64,000 nucleotides of DNA from Candidatus Heimdallarchaeota archaeon (GCA_030614005.1 JAUWKS010000002.1:1-64000); one strand, 5' to 3'. Shown: positions 39,001-49,120, numbered from the stretch's first letter. The notes: generated by a model not told the origin, from the sequence alone. Numbers and translations: made by a program.

Positions 39001-39662
39001 TCGATGCGCTCCCAGAAATCAATATGAAAGCAGTTTCTCAATATGAAGAGGAACTTGAATTAAATAACGAATTATTGGACAAAAGAAAATTCGTTGAAAG
39101 AGATTTTGAAGCTATTAGCCAAGCAATAAACGACATTGAAAGCGAAAAACGAGAAAAATTCATGATTATTTTCAATAATATTTCAAAAGATTTCAATAGA
39201 GTCTTTGGCATTCTTTCACCTGATGGAAGAGCAAAAGTGGAATTAGAAGACCCTGATGATCCATTCAACGGAGGTGTCCTCATTTCAGCTAATCCTGGTG
39301 GAAAGAAAATTGCTAGTATGTTATCTCTTTCCGGTGGCGAAAAATCTCTCACAGCACTAGCAATGATTTTTGCAATACAAAGATATAAACCAGCACCATT
39401 CTATGTTCTAGATGAAATTGATGCTTTCTTAGATCTAAATAATGTCTACAAAGTTGCCACACTTGTTCGCGAAATGAGCAGTGCAACACAAATAATAGTC
39501 ATTAGTTTAAGAGCACCAATGATTGCTGCAGCAGAAAAGATATTTGGTGTTACTGCGGGTGAAGATCGCATTTCTCAGATTGTTACCGTATCATTAGATG
39601 AAGTAATGAAAATCGTTGAGAAAACAGATATACCATCAGAAGCAGAGGTTTACGATTACTAA
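36045..39662 (+). CDS. smc: SMC chromosome segregation ATPase; probable CTG start
   Basis: Upstream in-frame reading (L/M)VHIKRLVLENFKSYGRRKVV...ISGPNGCGKSN (Walker A), coiled coils, hinge, C-term LSGGEKSLTALAMIFAIQ and DEIDAFLD. Confidence 0.9.
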   Translation: MVHIKRLVLENFKSYGRRKVVLHLTKGLTVISGPNGCGKSNISDAIQFVIGQLSSKTIRSDKLSGVIFSGTREGQKTALNAKVTLVLDNAAEPKEIPIATDEVHISRKVHLDGRSEYFLNGSKITRNEIIDTIAMCGISIDGYNVIRQGEIANFANMSPLQVRGLFEEIAGIASYDEKKVKAQKNLDDARTKLRIATVRLEESMKNLVRLEKEKEDAVRYQELNIRIKSTEAKLVHARIRQLKDKIVEIISKIDDLKEKKKSSEETIDQLTVAIGSYDKRLKEAKAKVKDATTQSFNTLTSEIEKLTRKYSIDLSNRNQKERELEQLKENKITAKEELDTIHLENSELTNNNLTTKEQLDGTDSTLKKIKEELDLKRQMLETSKSNEVMNQLEEIRSTSAEMNKRRADIESQLAIFNNNINITKSKLSEREKRVVEVAGILATFLSRKAKYTTEINDYNELARKLKVKVNELRVELDTVEEEIVENEQNVREKAINIKQIQTELDTTKKIMAEITSRDKGIKLVLEARDSGDIQGIYGTIGEICKTHSKYSIALNITAGNRTNHIVVETDEVAAQCVMMVKKAKAGRVTFLPLNKLKPFVISADIKEKGVIGKAIDLVEFNEKYRKAAEFVFGQTVIVKNLDAARKIGSSYRAVTLDGDVVNPSGAITGGFYRARATSKISLIIEEEGKLPEMEEEYETLQDERSRLLEYRSDIVKELNEDLQPQLNEVIRNGDLRERDINIIQEEIEIRSQENIRIQKELEHLSKEFEDLEVKIDDLLNSKKDITVTLETLSDSEMKLKEELDTNGIQDVLTEIKIKESQQVEIGDIINNLKMKQFKTSAELETNRKAIEEIQKRIESIEKNEPDLLNEVTLIQKTVDEIAAEINQKKEQRDKLFSLIEESQNEQERLEEEQANTRERLEEERQEQNQIIILVERFVNEKSNNEGQITELEQIAAERDLPYIFAEDEEIDINVLREVITGLKAELDALPEINMKAVSQYEEELELNNELLDKRKFVERDFEAISQAINDIESEKREKFMIIFNNISKDFNRVFGILSPDGRAKVELEDPDDPFNGGVLISANPGGKKIASMLSLSGGEKSLTALAMIFAIQRYKPAPFYVLDEIDAFLDLNNVYKVATLVREMSSATQIIVISLRAPMIAAAEKIFGVTAGEDRISQIVTVSLDEVMKIVEKTDIPSEAEVYDY

Positions 39663-39738
39663 CATTTATTCATAATTTTAGGTTTTGATACCTTAATAAA
39701 AGATAACAAGTAGAACAATAACAACAGGTGTAAATCAA

Positions 39739-40626
39739 ATGGCGCAAAAAGATTTTGGATTAAATCAGGAAGAAAATCAAGGTATTCCTAATGATTACCC
39801 TTTCTGGTTGCGTGCACCTTTTAGATTGTTAACTGATGTAACTCAATTTCGCAAGGTTGACCCTTGGGATTTGGAGATTGCTGATTTGATTACTCGATTT
39901 GTACAAGAAATGAGAAGCACCGATGACATTAATTTTCCTGTACTCGGTAGAGCAATTCTCTCAGCAGCAATTTTGTATCGTGCAAAAGTAAGTGATCTCA
40001 TTAAACTTATTGAAGAAACAGATGATACTAAGGAAGACTTAGAAGCTTTAGGGTTTGATATCCCAGAAATAAGTCCATCGTACCACATTTCTCAAAGACC
40101 AGTAACATTTAATGAATTAGTTTACGCATTTCAAGGATTGCTTAAACAAGAGGCAAGATACAAGCAACGAGTAGCCATAGGAAAGAGAAAAGCTCTAATT
40201 CAACCTTTACAATTACCAGCTGAACCAGTAAGGATTATTGATGAAGAATCAACGAAAATAGCTAAACTCAAAAAGGATGTTTATAAAGAACTAGTTAAAT
40301 TGTATGAAAAATACAAACGACCAATTAGATTTGACGAATTACTAAAACCAAATTCAAATCGAATTACAATCATTCGTTCGTTTCTTTGTATATTATTTTT
40401 ATGTTTTGAGACAAAAGCACAATTATTCCAAGATGAAGATTTAGCGATTATTACTCTCAGACCAATCAGAGATAATGAAGAGGAATTCTTAGGCGGTTTA
40501 GAGAAAGTAATTGAGGAAAAACTAAGAGATGGAACTCCAGCAGAGGACGGCGTAACTATTTCAGATATAGATGAAGAAAATGATTTCATTGAAGAAAGCG
40601 ATATGCTCTTTGAGGAAGAAGATTGA
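39739..40626 (+). CDS. scpA: Segregation and condensation protein ScpA (kleisin)
   Basis: VDPWDLEIADLITRFVQEM, downstream of smc. Confidence 0.85.
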   Translation: MAQKDFGLNQEENQGIPNDYPFWLRAPFRLLTDVTQFRKVDPWDLEIADLITRFVQEMRSTDDINFPVLGRAILSAAILYRAKVSDLIKLIEETDDTKEDLEALGFDIPEISPSYHISQRPVTFNELVYAFQGLLKQEARYKQRVAIGKRKALIQPLQLPAEPVRIIDEESTKIAKLKKDVYKELVKLYEKYKRPIRFDELLKPNSNRITIIRSFLCILFLCFETKAQLFQDEDLAIITLRPIRDNEEEFLGGLEKVIEEKLRDGTPAEDGVTISDIDEENDFIEESDMLFEEED

Positions 40627-40723
40627 GTTATTTTTCGAAATTAGAAAAATAGTGCTTGTTTTAAGAATCTTAAATAGAAAGAATAACTTTTGATGGTTTT
40701 ACATCAAAAGCTTAACCAAGTAA

Positions 40724-40924
40724 TTAGGTGGTTGTGCCTGTGAATAGTTTTAACACCCAAGGACCTGCTAAAACAATTACAATTAATACTACTGCAAAAA
40801 TCATAACAGCATATGGCCCAACTTTAATTCCAGGAGTATCTTCTTCGAAGAATCTGATTAAACCTGCACCTGTTGCAGGCATTGCACCGCTACTGCTTCC
40901 ACTAGATTTTTGTCTTCTACTCAT
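40724..40924 (-). CDS. Preprotein translocase Sec61beta/SecG-type subunit
   Basis: 66 aa: GLIRFFEEDTPGIKVGPYAVMIFAVVLIVIV. Confidence 0.85.
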   Translation of the reverse strand: MSRRQKSSGSSSGAMPATGAGLIRFFEEDTPGIKVGPYAVMIFAVVLIVIVLAGPWVLKLFTGTTT

Positions 40925-41220
40925 TATCGTTAATCCTCTAATTAATCAGTATCCATTCTTTCAGAGAACTATTCTTTAAACTTTCGGATAGTCTTGCGAT
41001 TCGAGTATTTGTAAAAATGGAAACAGAGGCAGAAGAGGAGAATTGGAAATAGCAAATCAAAAAACATCCTTAAAAGAGGGAATGTTATAATATCTCTGGG
41101 TTAGCAACGAGCAGTAGAAATTAAAGGCGCTAATCAAAACAAATTTACCCGGGTTAAAGGGTTTGGATTTTGATAAAGCAATAGAATTGAATCCTTATAG
41201 GTAAATTAATTGTATATACA

Positions 41221-42183
41221 GTGGGATATTTAATGAAACTAGATAAAGCTTCGGCTGTTACAAAGTCTATTTTGGGTGAAGTTGGAAAAATTATTGTTGG
41301 TAAAGAAGATGTGCTTGAGAAAATTCTCATAGGGATTTTAGCAAAAGGTAATCTCTTGCTGGAAGATGTTCCAGGTCTAGCAAAAACGATGATGATAAAG
41401 GCATTTGCTCAAGTAATGAAATGTAATTTCACTCGTATACAATGTACCCCCGACCTTTTACCTGCAGATGTAACTGGTTCAACACTCTATAATCAGAAGA
41501 AACAAGAATTCTTCTTTAGAGAAGGACCTGTGTTTACAAACCTTCTTCTTGTAGATGAAATAAATCGAGCTTCTCCTAAAACTCAATCTGCACTACTTGA
41601 AGCGATGCAAGAACAACATGTCACTGTTGATGGAATCACCTATCCACTTCCACATCCATTCCATGTTTTAGCAACACAAAATCCAATTGAGTTCGAAGGA
41701 ACATTCCCCTTACCAGAAGCTCAATTAGATAGATTCATTATGAAAATCAGTGTTGGTTATCCGGATGTAACTGAAGAAATTGAAATTCTAAATCGTCGAA
41801 TTATACGCAAACGTGAGGAGTTTGAATTAAACGCTATTACAGATGAAAAGGAACTTCTCCAAATAATGAATGTTGTTGAAGAGATTCATATTGATGACCG
41901 AATTAAACAATATATTGTAGATATTGTTCGAGCTACTCGAGACAGTGATAGAATTGAAATTGGAGCAAGTCCAAGAGGGAGTTTATCTTTACTCCACCTT
42001 TCAAGAGCAAGTGCGGTAATACATGGTCGCAATTTTGTTAATCCAGATGATGTAAAGAAAGTAGTTATTCCTGCTTTAGAGCATCGAATTATTCTTACAA
42101 CAGGAAGCTGGCTTACGGGTATTAAATCAGCAGAAGTTTTAGCTCGAATCTTAACCAAGATTAAAGCTCCACGATTAGATTAG
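41221..42183 (+). CDS. MoxR-family AAA+ ATPase
   Basis: LEDVPGLAKTMMIKAFA, LVDEINRASPKTQSALLEAMQE, ATQNPIEFEGTFPLPEAQLDRF; start may be 41233. Confidence 0.92.
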   Translation: MGYLMKLDKASAVTKSILGEVGKIIVGKEDVLEKILIGILAKGNLLLEDVPGLAKTMMIKAFAQVMKCNFTRIQCTPDLLPADVTGSTLYNQKKQEFFFREGPVFTNLLLVDEINRASPKTQSALLEAMQEQHVTVDGITYPLPHPFHVLATQNPIEFEGTFPLPEAQLDRFIMKISVGYPDVTEEIEILNRRIIRKREEFELNAITDEKELLQIMNVVEEIHIDDRIKQYIVDIVRATRDSDRIEIGASPRGSLSLLHLSRASAVIHGRNFVNPDDVKKVVIPALEHRIILTTGSWLTGIKSAEVLARILTKIKAPRLD

Positions 42184-42233
42184 AAACACCATTAGGAAAG
42201 TTGAGAGAACAAAAGAAGAAATGAGGCAGAATT

Positions 42234-43526
42234 ATGTTCACACCAAAGATAAGATGGACTCTTGCGTCATTTTTCGCAGTTCTTTTACTTGGTATGGGAT
42301 TTAGAGATTGGTTGATTTTATTAGCTTTAATTCCGCTAACTATTCTTACATTAACGTATTTTGTTATACAACCACCAGAAGAACTCGATTTAGAAGTTAT
42401 TCGAGAAATCGATCAAACAAGATATCAAGAAGGAGAACATGTCAAAATCACATTAAAGATCAAGAACCATGGACAAAAGACTGTTGAAATGCTGGAAATA
42501 CTTGATAAACTTCCGTTACAAGTTAGCTTGAAAAAGGGAAGTAATCATATAATAACAACTCTAGATTCTGGTGAAGAAACAATTGTTCATTATGAAATAA
42601 GATGTGACTATAGAGGGAGATGGAACATAGGACCAACGCATATAAGAGCACGAAATTTTACCAACTCAGTGTACACAGTTACAACATATGAAGAAACAAT
42701 AAGCGATTTAGTTGTCATCCCAAATTTCGAATTGATAAAAGATATGCCTTTTAGAACAAAATATCCGAAAATCTCCGATGGACCATTTCATTCGAAATTA
42801 AAAGGAGAGGGTCTTGATTTTTCAGGTGTACGAGAATTTACTTCTTCGGATTCAATAGGAAGAATAAACTGGCCTGCAACAGCAAAATATAATAAATTAT
42901 TCACAAATGAATATGATCTCTTCCGCTCAGCGAATCTCTTGCTGATTCTTGATGCAACAGAAAAAACAGGTTCGGTATTAGATGAAGAAATAAAAGCGGT
43001 GCTTTCTCTAACAGAACACTTTCTAAAATACAAGTGTAGAGTCGGTTTAGTAATTATTCGTGACGTTGTAGATAGATTTGACTTAAGCAGCTCAAGACAA
43101 CAATTAATGAAGTTTACTGAAAAATTAATTGATGTGCAAGCAACCAAAATTGACCGCTTCAATATTCTTAAGCAGAGATTAGATAATAATCTAGACCAAT
43201 ATTTTCCAAATAATTGCTTAACTATCTTTATTACACCATTAATTGATAAACATATTAATAATCTTCTAGTCCAAATTGCTCGAAGGAGAAGGAATAGTTT
43301 TTTCCTTGTACCTTCAATTATAGAGTCAGAGTGGCGATTTATCAAAGATAAAGAAAATCCAGCAAACGTTTTAATCCATCAGGATTTGAAGATACGAAGA
43401 AAAACCGAGATAATAAAAGTGTATCAAAAAGGAGTCATTGTTATTGAATGGGATATTTCGGTGCCCTTTAGTGTATTTATGAACAAACTAAAACAAATAT
43501 CGACAAAAAGAGGAGGGAGCAGATAA
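42234..43526 (+). CDS. DUF58 domain protein
   Basis: Two N-terminal TMs, GLDFSGVREFTSSDSIGRINWPATAKYNKLFTNEYD. Confidence 0.88.
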   Translation: MFTPKIRWTLASFFAVLLLGMGFRDWLILLALIPLTILTLTYFVIQPPEELDLEVIREIDQTRYQEGEHVKITLKIKNHGQKTVEMLEILDKLPLQVSLKKGSNHIITTLDSGEETIVHYEIRCDYRGRWNIGPTHIRARNFTNSVYTVTTYEETISDLVVIPNFELIKDMPFRTKYPKISDGPFHSKLKGEGLDFSGVREFTSSDSIGRINWPATAKYNKLFTNEYDLFRSANLLLILDATEKTGSVLDEEIKAVLSLTEHFLKYKCRVGLVIIRDVVDRFDLSSSRQQLMKFTEKLIDVQATKIDRFNILKQRLDNNLDQYFPNNCLTIFITPLIDKHINNLLVQIARRRRNSFFLVPSIIESEWRFIKDKENPANVLIHQDLKIRRKTEIIKVYQKGVIVIEWDISVPFSVFMNKLKQISTKRGGSR

Positions 43527-44279
43527 ATGACTGGTCTGAGACGAAAAGATTCCAAAGCGAATAATGAAATAGAATACATCACAGATGGGAACACAAAGAA
43601 AGTTCTCTCACGTGTAGCAGAACCTACATCAGAAATCTTCAAAAGAAAAAGATTAAACTTACAATTTATTGCTTTAGCAATGGTTTTTATTATTGTACTA
43701 ATTTCACCTTTACGATTAATAGATTCCCGAACTGCAATTGATATTACTGCAGTAGGATTTATTTCTGCAAGTTTGATCCCATCTCTAATAGCTATTTTTG
43801 GTTTTATACCTGGAAGAAAATTCTGTCTTTTACTTTCAACATTAATTTATGGTGCTTGGATACTTGTTTTATCAGTTTTCTATTTAGAAATTATTTTGCT
43901 CTTTGTTGTGCTAATTATTTACCATGAAGTTACAAGAATAATCCTCATCATAGACCCATTAGTAGAAGGTGTTGTTTCCATATCAGAAGGAGGAGTGTAC
44001 TACCACGCATCTGTAACTATTAGCAGATATTTCAAATTCTTATTACGCTTAAGTGGGATTCTTTTCAGTTTATCAATCATCTTAAGTATCGTTGGTTATT
44101 ACCTCTTTGAGTTTCTGCAAAGTGATATTTTATTTTCAATATTTATGATCGTAAGCCTAATAGTACTATTAATCATAAGTCGAAGGACATTGACACCAGA
44201 TATTGAAAAAATATTATTAGAAAAAAGAAGAGAGAAAATGGAAGAGGAAATGGCTAAATCACACTCGAAATTTTCTTAA
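43527..44279 (+). CDS. Multi-TM membrane protein
   Basis: Several hydrophobic segments, begins directly after the DUF58 stop. Confidence 0.6.
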   Translation: MTGLRRKDSKANNEIEYITDGNTKKVLSRVAEPTSEIFKRKRLNLQFIALAMVFIIVLISPLRLIDSRTAIDITAVGFISASLIPSLIAIFGFIPGRKFCLLLSTLIYGAWILVLSVFYLEIILLFVVLIIYHEVTRIILIIDPLVEGVVSISEGGVYYHASVTISRYFKFLLRLSGILFSLSIILSIVGYYLFEFLQSDILFSIFMIVSLIVLLIISRRTLTPDIEKILLEKRREKMEEEMAKSHSKFS

Positions 44280-44809
44280 CCGCCAGTTTCGAGAATCTTT
44301 CTAAATGTGTTAATTAAAATGGCTAATCGAGCATAAACAAGATTACTGTCAAATTTTTTTTCCTTGAAAATTGCACGCAAAGGTTCAAACATTTTGGAGA
44401 GAAATGATGGATCTCGATCATTCATCTGTAACCAAACACCAGGGTCTTGAAGAAATTGAACTATCTCATCATTTTGAAAGATATGTTCAAGCTGCTTCTC
44501 ATCTTTTAAAAGTTCGATGATTTCATCTTTGGTATATCCCTTGGATGCTTTTAGAAAATCAATCATATCTTTATGAATCGATCTACAGATATTGTAGCTG
44601 GTATTTGTAAGTAATTCTCCTTTTCGTTGGAAATGTTGAAAAGACAAACTTATTCGAGGAAGCATTTTTCCATATGAAATTTTACCCCAATGCTTAATTC
44701 TTCTTGTTTGTTCTCCAAGCTCATTAAAAATCATCATAAAGATGAAAATTATGCTAACGAAGAATAATATCAACCAAACTGTTTCAAGGAATTGAGGTGT
44801 TGCAACCAT
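44276..44809 (-). CDS. Single-TM hypothetical protein
   Basis: N-terminal TM, abuts 44811-46337 gene. Confidence 0.55.
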   Translation of the reverse strand: MVATPQFLETVWLILFFVSIIFIFMMIFNELGEQTRRIKHWGKISYGKMLPRISLSFQHFQRKGELLTNTSYNICRSIHKDMIDFLKASKGYTKDEIIELLKDEKQLEHIFQNDEIVQFLQDPGVWLQMNDRDPSFLSKMFEPLRAIFKEKKFDSNLVYARLAILINTFRKILETGG

Positions 44810-44810
44810 A

Positions 44811-46337
44811 TCATTTATCCTCCGTTATTTGATTGTCATCTTTTTCATTTTGAGGGAGAGTTTCTTCTTCTGTAGGTTCCTTCTTTGTTTTTCGTAAATC
44901 CTGTGATATACTGTCAAAATGCTTCTCTGCTTCTTTAGACATCTCAGAATTTATTTCATGATCACTAAAGCGTGCCATTTCATACAAGTCTGTTAGTTCT
45001 TCGATTGGTTCTTCAGGTACAGCTAATTTTTCAGTAACAGATTGTTCAAACTCCCCAGGAGTCATACTGCGTTCCGATTGTGCACCATGATCAATTAAAT
45101 CATAAGAGGTTTTATGATAAGCCCGGATAACCCTCTTTCGATGGTCTGTTTCAGAAGCTTTTGGTAACCAGCGAACGTTTTTATCAATAATTCGGTCGTG
45201 AAATTCATCATCTCTTTTTTTGATGAAATCAAACATTACAAAACCTACTGCAAGTAAAATGAATATTGCAGAAACTACGAGCAAGATTATTGATATAGGT
45301 TTATTCAAAGACGGTGGAAGAATGCCAGGACCGTCAGGGCTTCCAGGGGCAGAAGATGAATTTGTTGGTCCCGATGGTGACACTGGACTAATAGAAGATG
45401 TATTTTCAATAGTAACTGATGGTGTGCCTCCTGAGGGTATTGGATCTGTGAATGCTAATAGATCCCTTAAGTAATCAAAGAGAAGTGCAGCACCTACACC
45501 AACAATAATTGCTAATATTAATGGAACAATAAATCTCGTCCAATTTCCTTCAGTAAGCAACAATCGAAAAACGTAAAATAGAATAACTGATGCTAAAGCA
45601 ATAAACGGAATATAAAGAGCTATTTGAGTGAAAATATTTGCAGAGCTAGCTTGAGGTAAACCAACAAAATAATCAGACCAACCGTTATCGTTTACTTCAT
45701 CATTTACATTAACCCAATTAAGAGTGTGGCTGAAAACCCAATCCAGTTCAAAAACTTCAGAGGTTGTATAAGTAGCATCATTTGTTGAGAATGTATATTG
45801 CTCATTTATTGAAACATGGAAGGTGTTATTTGTGAAACGAAGAACCCTAATAGTATAGACGTCACCTGTTTCAATAGGAACATAAGTGGAACCCAACGTA
45901 ATTTCAGTAAATAACCCATCTATGCGTTTCAATGACACATCTTTGGTAATCTCAAAGTCGATTTTATAGCCTTGAGTAGAATGAGAATAAGCACTTTCCT
46001 CTTGTTCAGAACCAATAAAGATTACTGAAGCAGAACCTTGGGTGCCATATCTGAATTGCCACTGCCATTCTCCATAAGCTACTTCACTTTCATGATATGC
46101 CCAGTTGTGGGATGGTAAAAGTCCAATCATTGATCCGTCTTTACCTTCAAATCTTCCTTGAGTAACTTCCCAATCACCAATATCTGTTTCAAACAAGCCT
46201 CGAGTGGCAAAAACAACTGTTACAATTGAAATCATAAGAAATAAAGCAATTATCAGAAATTTTCTATCAATTTGAAGTGAACTAAGTGAAAATCTAGTTT
46301 TAGATTCTGTCACCTTCTCTTTGACTTCTTTAGACAT
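44811..46337 (-). CDS. Membrane protein with DUF4129-like C-terminal domain
   Basis: KRVIRAYHKTSYDLIDHGAQSERSMTPGEFEQSV...ELTDLYEMARFSDHEI. Confidence 0.65.
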   Translation of the reverse strand: MSKEVKEKVTESKTRFSLSSLQIDRKFLIIALFLMISIVTVVFATRGLFETDIGDWEVTQGRFEGKDGSMIGLLPSHNWAYHESEVAYGEWQWQFRYGTQGSASVIFIGSEQEESAYSHSTQGYKIDFEITKDVSLKRIDGLFTEITLGSTYVPIETGDVYTIRVLRFTNNTFHVSINEQYTFSTNDATYTTSEVFELDWVFSHTLNWVNVNDEVNDNGWSDYFVGLPQASSANIFTQIALYIPFIALASVILFYVFRLLLTEGNWTRFIVPLILAIIVGVGAALLFDYLRDLLAFTDPIPSGGTPSVTIENTSSISPVSPSGPTNSSSAPGSPDGPGILPPSLNKPISIILLVVSAIFILLAVGFVMFDFIKKRDDEFHDRIIDKNVRWLPKASETDHRKRVIRAYHKTSYDLIDHGAQSERSMTPGEFEQSVTEKLAVPEEPIEELTDLYEMARFSDHEINSEMSKEAEKHFDSISQDLRKTKKEPTEEETLPQNEKDDNQITEDK

Positions 46338-46401
46338 TGCTCAAACCATATTATACTTATCTTTTGAGTATATTTATTCTTTCTAAACTTTTGAAAATTA
46401 G

Positions 46402-46851
46402 CTAAAGGGATTTTTTTGTTAAGAGAGGTAATAAGCTTCCGACAAGAGTAGCAATTGGGATTTTTACTCCAGGATTGATTGTTAGTATTGATTTTTGTTT
46501 GGAAACGAATCTTAATTTTCCAATAGTAACATCTTTTTGAACTATTTTTATCAGAAATTTTTTAGAAACAAGTCGGAAAATTTCTTCATTTGAAGTATTA
46601 GTCCATTTAATTACTTTGTCAATGGTAGCTGGTCTAATAGTAGTAATTAGATTACTCCCTTCATTTGAAAGAGTGTATTTCAGCAATTCATCTGTTCTTC
46701 GTAGAACTAATGATGCTTTTGTTGAAGCAAAAAAGATAGAAACGGAATGTCGAGAAGAATTGAATATAATCTTACCACTTTGTTTCTTTCCAACATCGTT
46801 TTTCTCTTTGATTAACCAATGAGGGTTCATTTGAATAACTGACAATTTCAT
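46402..46851 (-). CDS. Hypothetical protein
   Basis: 149 aa ORF adjacent to DUF4139 gene. Confidence 0.45.
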   Translation of the reverse strand: MKLSVIQMNPHWLIKEKNDVGKKQSGKIIFNSSRHSVSIFFASTKASLVLRRTDELLKYTLSNEGSNLITTIRPATIDKVIKWTNTSNEEIFRLVSKKFLIKIVQKDVTIGKLRFVSKQKSILTINPGVKIPIATLVGSLLPLLTKKSL

Positions 46852-46864
46852 TGATTAGATATCC

Positions 46865-48460
46865 TCAGGGCAATGGTGGTGATATGGAATAATCTTTCTC
46901 CCATTCAACTTCGTAAGAGTAGGTTACTTTGTATTCCTCACCAGGTTTGAGTTTTAGATTCCATGTTTGAATGCCAAGATTCTCTTTAACTGGTACTAAG
47001 CTGGGTTCAAAATTTTTCACTTTGATTCGTTCAGAGTGTGAATAGGGTATGACATCTTTGATGGTAATAGCAGCATCCAATTTTCTATAATTATTGATCT
47101 TCAATTCATATTTGTAAGAGATGGCTCGTTTACCTTTGATCATACCAGCTTTCTCCTTTACACGTTTGAGAAGCTTCTTTTCAGCTTTCATCTTTAATTC
47201 TTCGCGTGCGCCAAGTTTGAATTCTTCACCAGGAGCAATCTGATCAATATATGTTTCTCCAATGAACTCTCCATCCGCATACACTTTTGCATTACCTGCG
47301 AGAATTATTGCATCGCCATTTGTAATCTTATCTAATGCAATCACACCCAATGAAGCTGTAGCACTCCAATAGAATTCTTTGACTGTCTTTAATTCATGAG
47401 TAGTCAAAGTGACAGGATGATTATTCCCATCTGAAGGTATAGACCATTTGCCAGAAATTTCGAAGCTTTGAACGCCAGAAGGACTTTCTTTGATTTGTGC
47501 TGTAGGTTCATCCATAATTGCTAATTCTTCTAGTGCGTCTTCTCGTTCATAATCCTTAGCAACTTCCTTAGCCATTTTCTTCATTTTCCTCATTGGAGCA
47601 GGTGCTGAAGCATAGCTTGCCATTCTGGAGCTAGGAGAATAGATATCAATATAAAACGGATTTGGATCGATGATTCTAATAGGTTTGAATACTGCTGTAG
47701 ATATAGTTAAAGCTACGTTTTTCCAATCTTCCAAGGTACGATTATTTACTAAAGCGACACCCTTCAGCACAGCATTTTCAATTTTTAAATCAACATCATA
47801 ACTTGGTTCCCAGCTAACACCTTTGGCTTGATAAGAAAAATCGAAAATAAAAGGACCAGCTTGTGTAACATCTACACCGATGACAATATCAGTTGTTTGT
47901 TCAACATGTGACAAATTTCTAAATTCATTTATCTCTGCTTGCAATGTTTGAATTTTAAGAGTTAATTTCTCAATATCATCTTCAAACTTTTGACGCTTCT
48001 TCATATTTGCATCTTTTGACTTTGTTTCAAAAGCAAGAAATTCGGAAAGAGTACCGATTTGAGATTCTCCGGATGCTAACCATTGAGGAAACTCGGTTGC
48101 GAATTTTTCACTTAAAACTAACATTTTATCATTTTGATGTCGCGCAAACTCTAGTTTTTCTTGTAGAGCTACTAATTCTTTCTGGAGAGTTTTTTCCTCT
48201 TGTATAAGCTTCTTTAGCCCTTCATGTGACACTTCCTCTTGATATTTTGTTTCAACATCAATAGCACCCAATGAACCTTTACCTTTTCCAGAAACTCTAA
48301 CACTATCTTTTATCAGTTTCTTTGTTAGGCCAGGTACTCGCACTAACTGATAACCTTTCTTTAGTTCAGTTTTTCCAGAACGGAAAATTCTGGCACCATC
48401 AAAATATACTACAACTCTTCCAATTGTAGTCTTTAAAATTGTCTCTGCTGTTTTTGACAT
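46865..48460 (-). CDS. DUF4139/DUF4140 (MuiA-like) protein
   Basis: VVVYFDGARIFRSGKTELKKGYQLVRVPGL; YQAKGVSWEPSYDVDL; VALVNNRTLEDWKNVALTIST. Confidence 0.8.
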   Translation of the reverse strand: MSKTAETILKTTIGRVVVYFDGARIFRSGKTELKKGYQLVRVPGLTKKLIKDSVRVSGKGKGSLGAIDVETKYQEEVSHEGLKKLIQEEKTLQKELVALQEKLEFARHQNDKMLVLSEKFATEFPQWLASGESQIGTLSEFLAFETKSKDANMKKRQKFEDDIEKLTLKIQTLQAEINEFRNLSHVEQTTDIVIGVDVTQAGPFIFDFSYQAKGVSWEPSYDVDLKIENAVLKGVALVNNRTLEDWKNVALTISTAVFKPIRIIDPNPFYIDIYSPSSRMASYASAPAPMRKMKKMAKEVAKDYEREDALEELAIMDEPTAQIKESPSGVQSFEISGKWSIPSDGNNHPVTLTTHELKTVKEFYWSATASLGVIALDKITNGDAIILAGNAKVYADGEFIGETYIDQIAPGEEFKLGAREELKMKAEKKLLKRVKEKAGMIKGKRAISYKYELKINNYRKLDAAITIKDVIPYSHSERIKVKNFEPSLVPVKENLGIQTWNLKLKPGEEYKVTYSYEVEWEKDYSISPPLP

Positions 48461-48638
48461 GATCTTCCCTCAGAGTTTTTAATATTCCATTTACAACAAT
48501 TTTCGCTTAAAAACCTTCGGAATTATGTCTTTCTCAACCATAGAATCATTTTTTACTATAATGACTAAAAATTAATAAATAGGTTAATATAACCTATTTA
48601 CTGCGCTATTCAAAAGTTAAATAGAGAGGGCAAAACTG

Positions 48639-49106
48639 GTGAACAATTTTATTTCAAAGAATCACAAGATACTTGCGATATTTGGTGGAATAATAATTGT
48701 GCTAGTTATTACTTCAGGATTGCTCTTTGGTCCATTTAATGGAATTTTACCAGACTCTCTAAGAGAGAAACTTGGTTATAGCGTTAATACCAATGTTGAT
48801 GATGAAGTTACCGTTCAATTATTTATCGATTTTAGCGGTGAATTGCAAAACATCAATGTAACAATAACTATTCCAGCAAATCAAACTGCTACTGCCTATT
48901 CTATACTTCTTCATGCAAATCTAACTGTTGGATATGAAAACTATCCAAATGGAAAATATATTACGAGTATTGGAGGAGTTACGGAAGATATATCACATTC
49001 TTGGCAATATTTGGTTGATGATGAACCAGGAAATGTTGCCGCAGATAGATATGATTTACGAGCGTATGATAGCAAAAATGTAAGCTGGATTTTTAGAACA
49101 TATTAG
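48639..49106 (+). CDS. Membrane-anchored DUF4430-like protein
   Basis: N-term TM; TAYSILLHANLTVGYENYPNGKYITSIGG..SWQYLVDDEPGNVAADRYDL resembles transcobalamin C-terminal-type domain. Confidence 0.6.
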   Translation: MNNFISKNHKILAIFGGIIIVLVITSGLLFGPFNGILPDSLREKLGYSVNTNVDDEVTVQLFIDFSGELQNINVTITIPANQTATAYSILLHANLTVGYENYPNGKYITSIGGVTEDISHSWQYLVDDEPGNVAADRYDLRAYDSKNVSWIFRTY

Positions 49107-49120
49107 ATAGAGGTAGAAAA

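Noticed and set aside
41350-41400. Apparent Walker A anomaly in MoxR (PGLAKT rather than GxGKT)
   Set aside because: GLAKT-type P-loops are a known common variant in the MoxR family
42788-43345. 185-aa minus-strand ORF within the DUF58 gene
   Set aside because: Antisense to strong DUF58 coding sequence; no recognisable motifs
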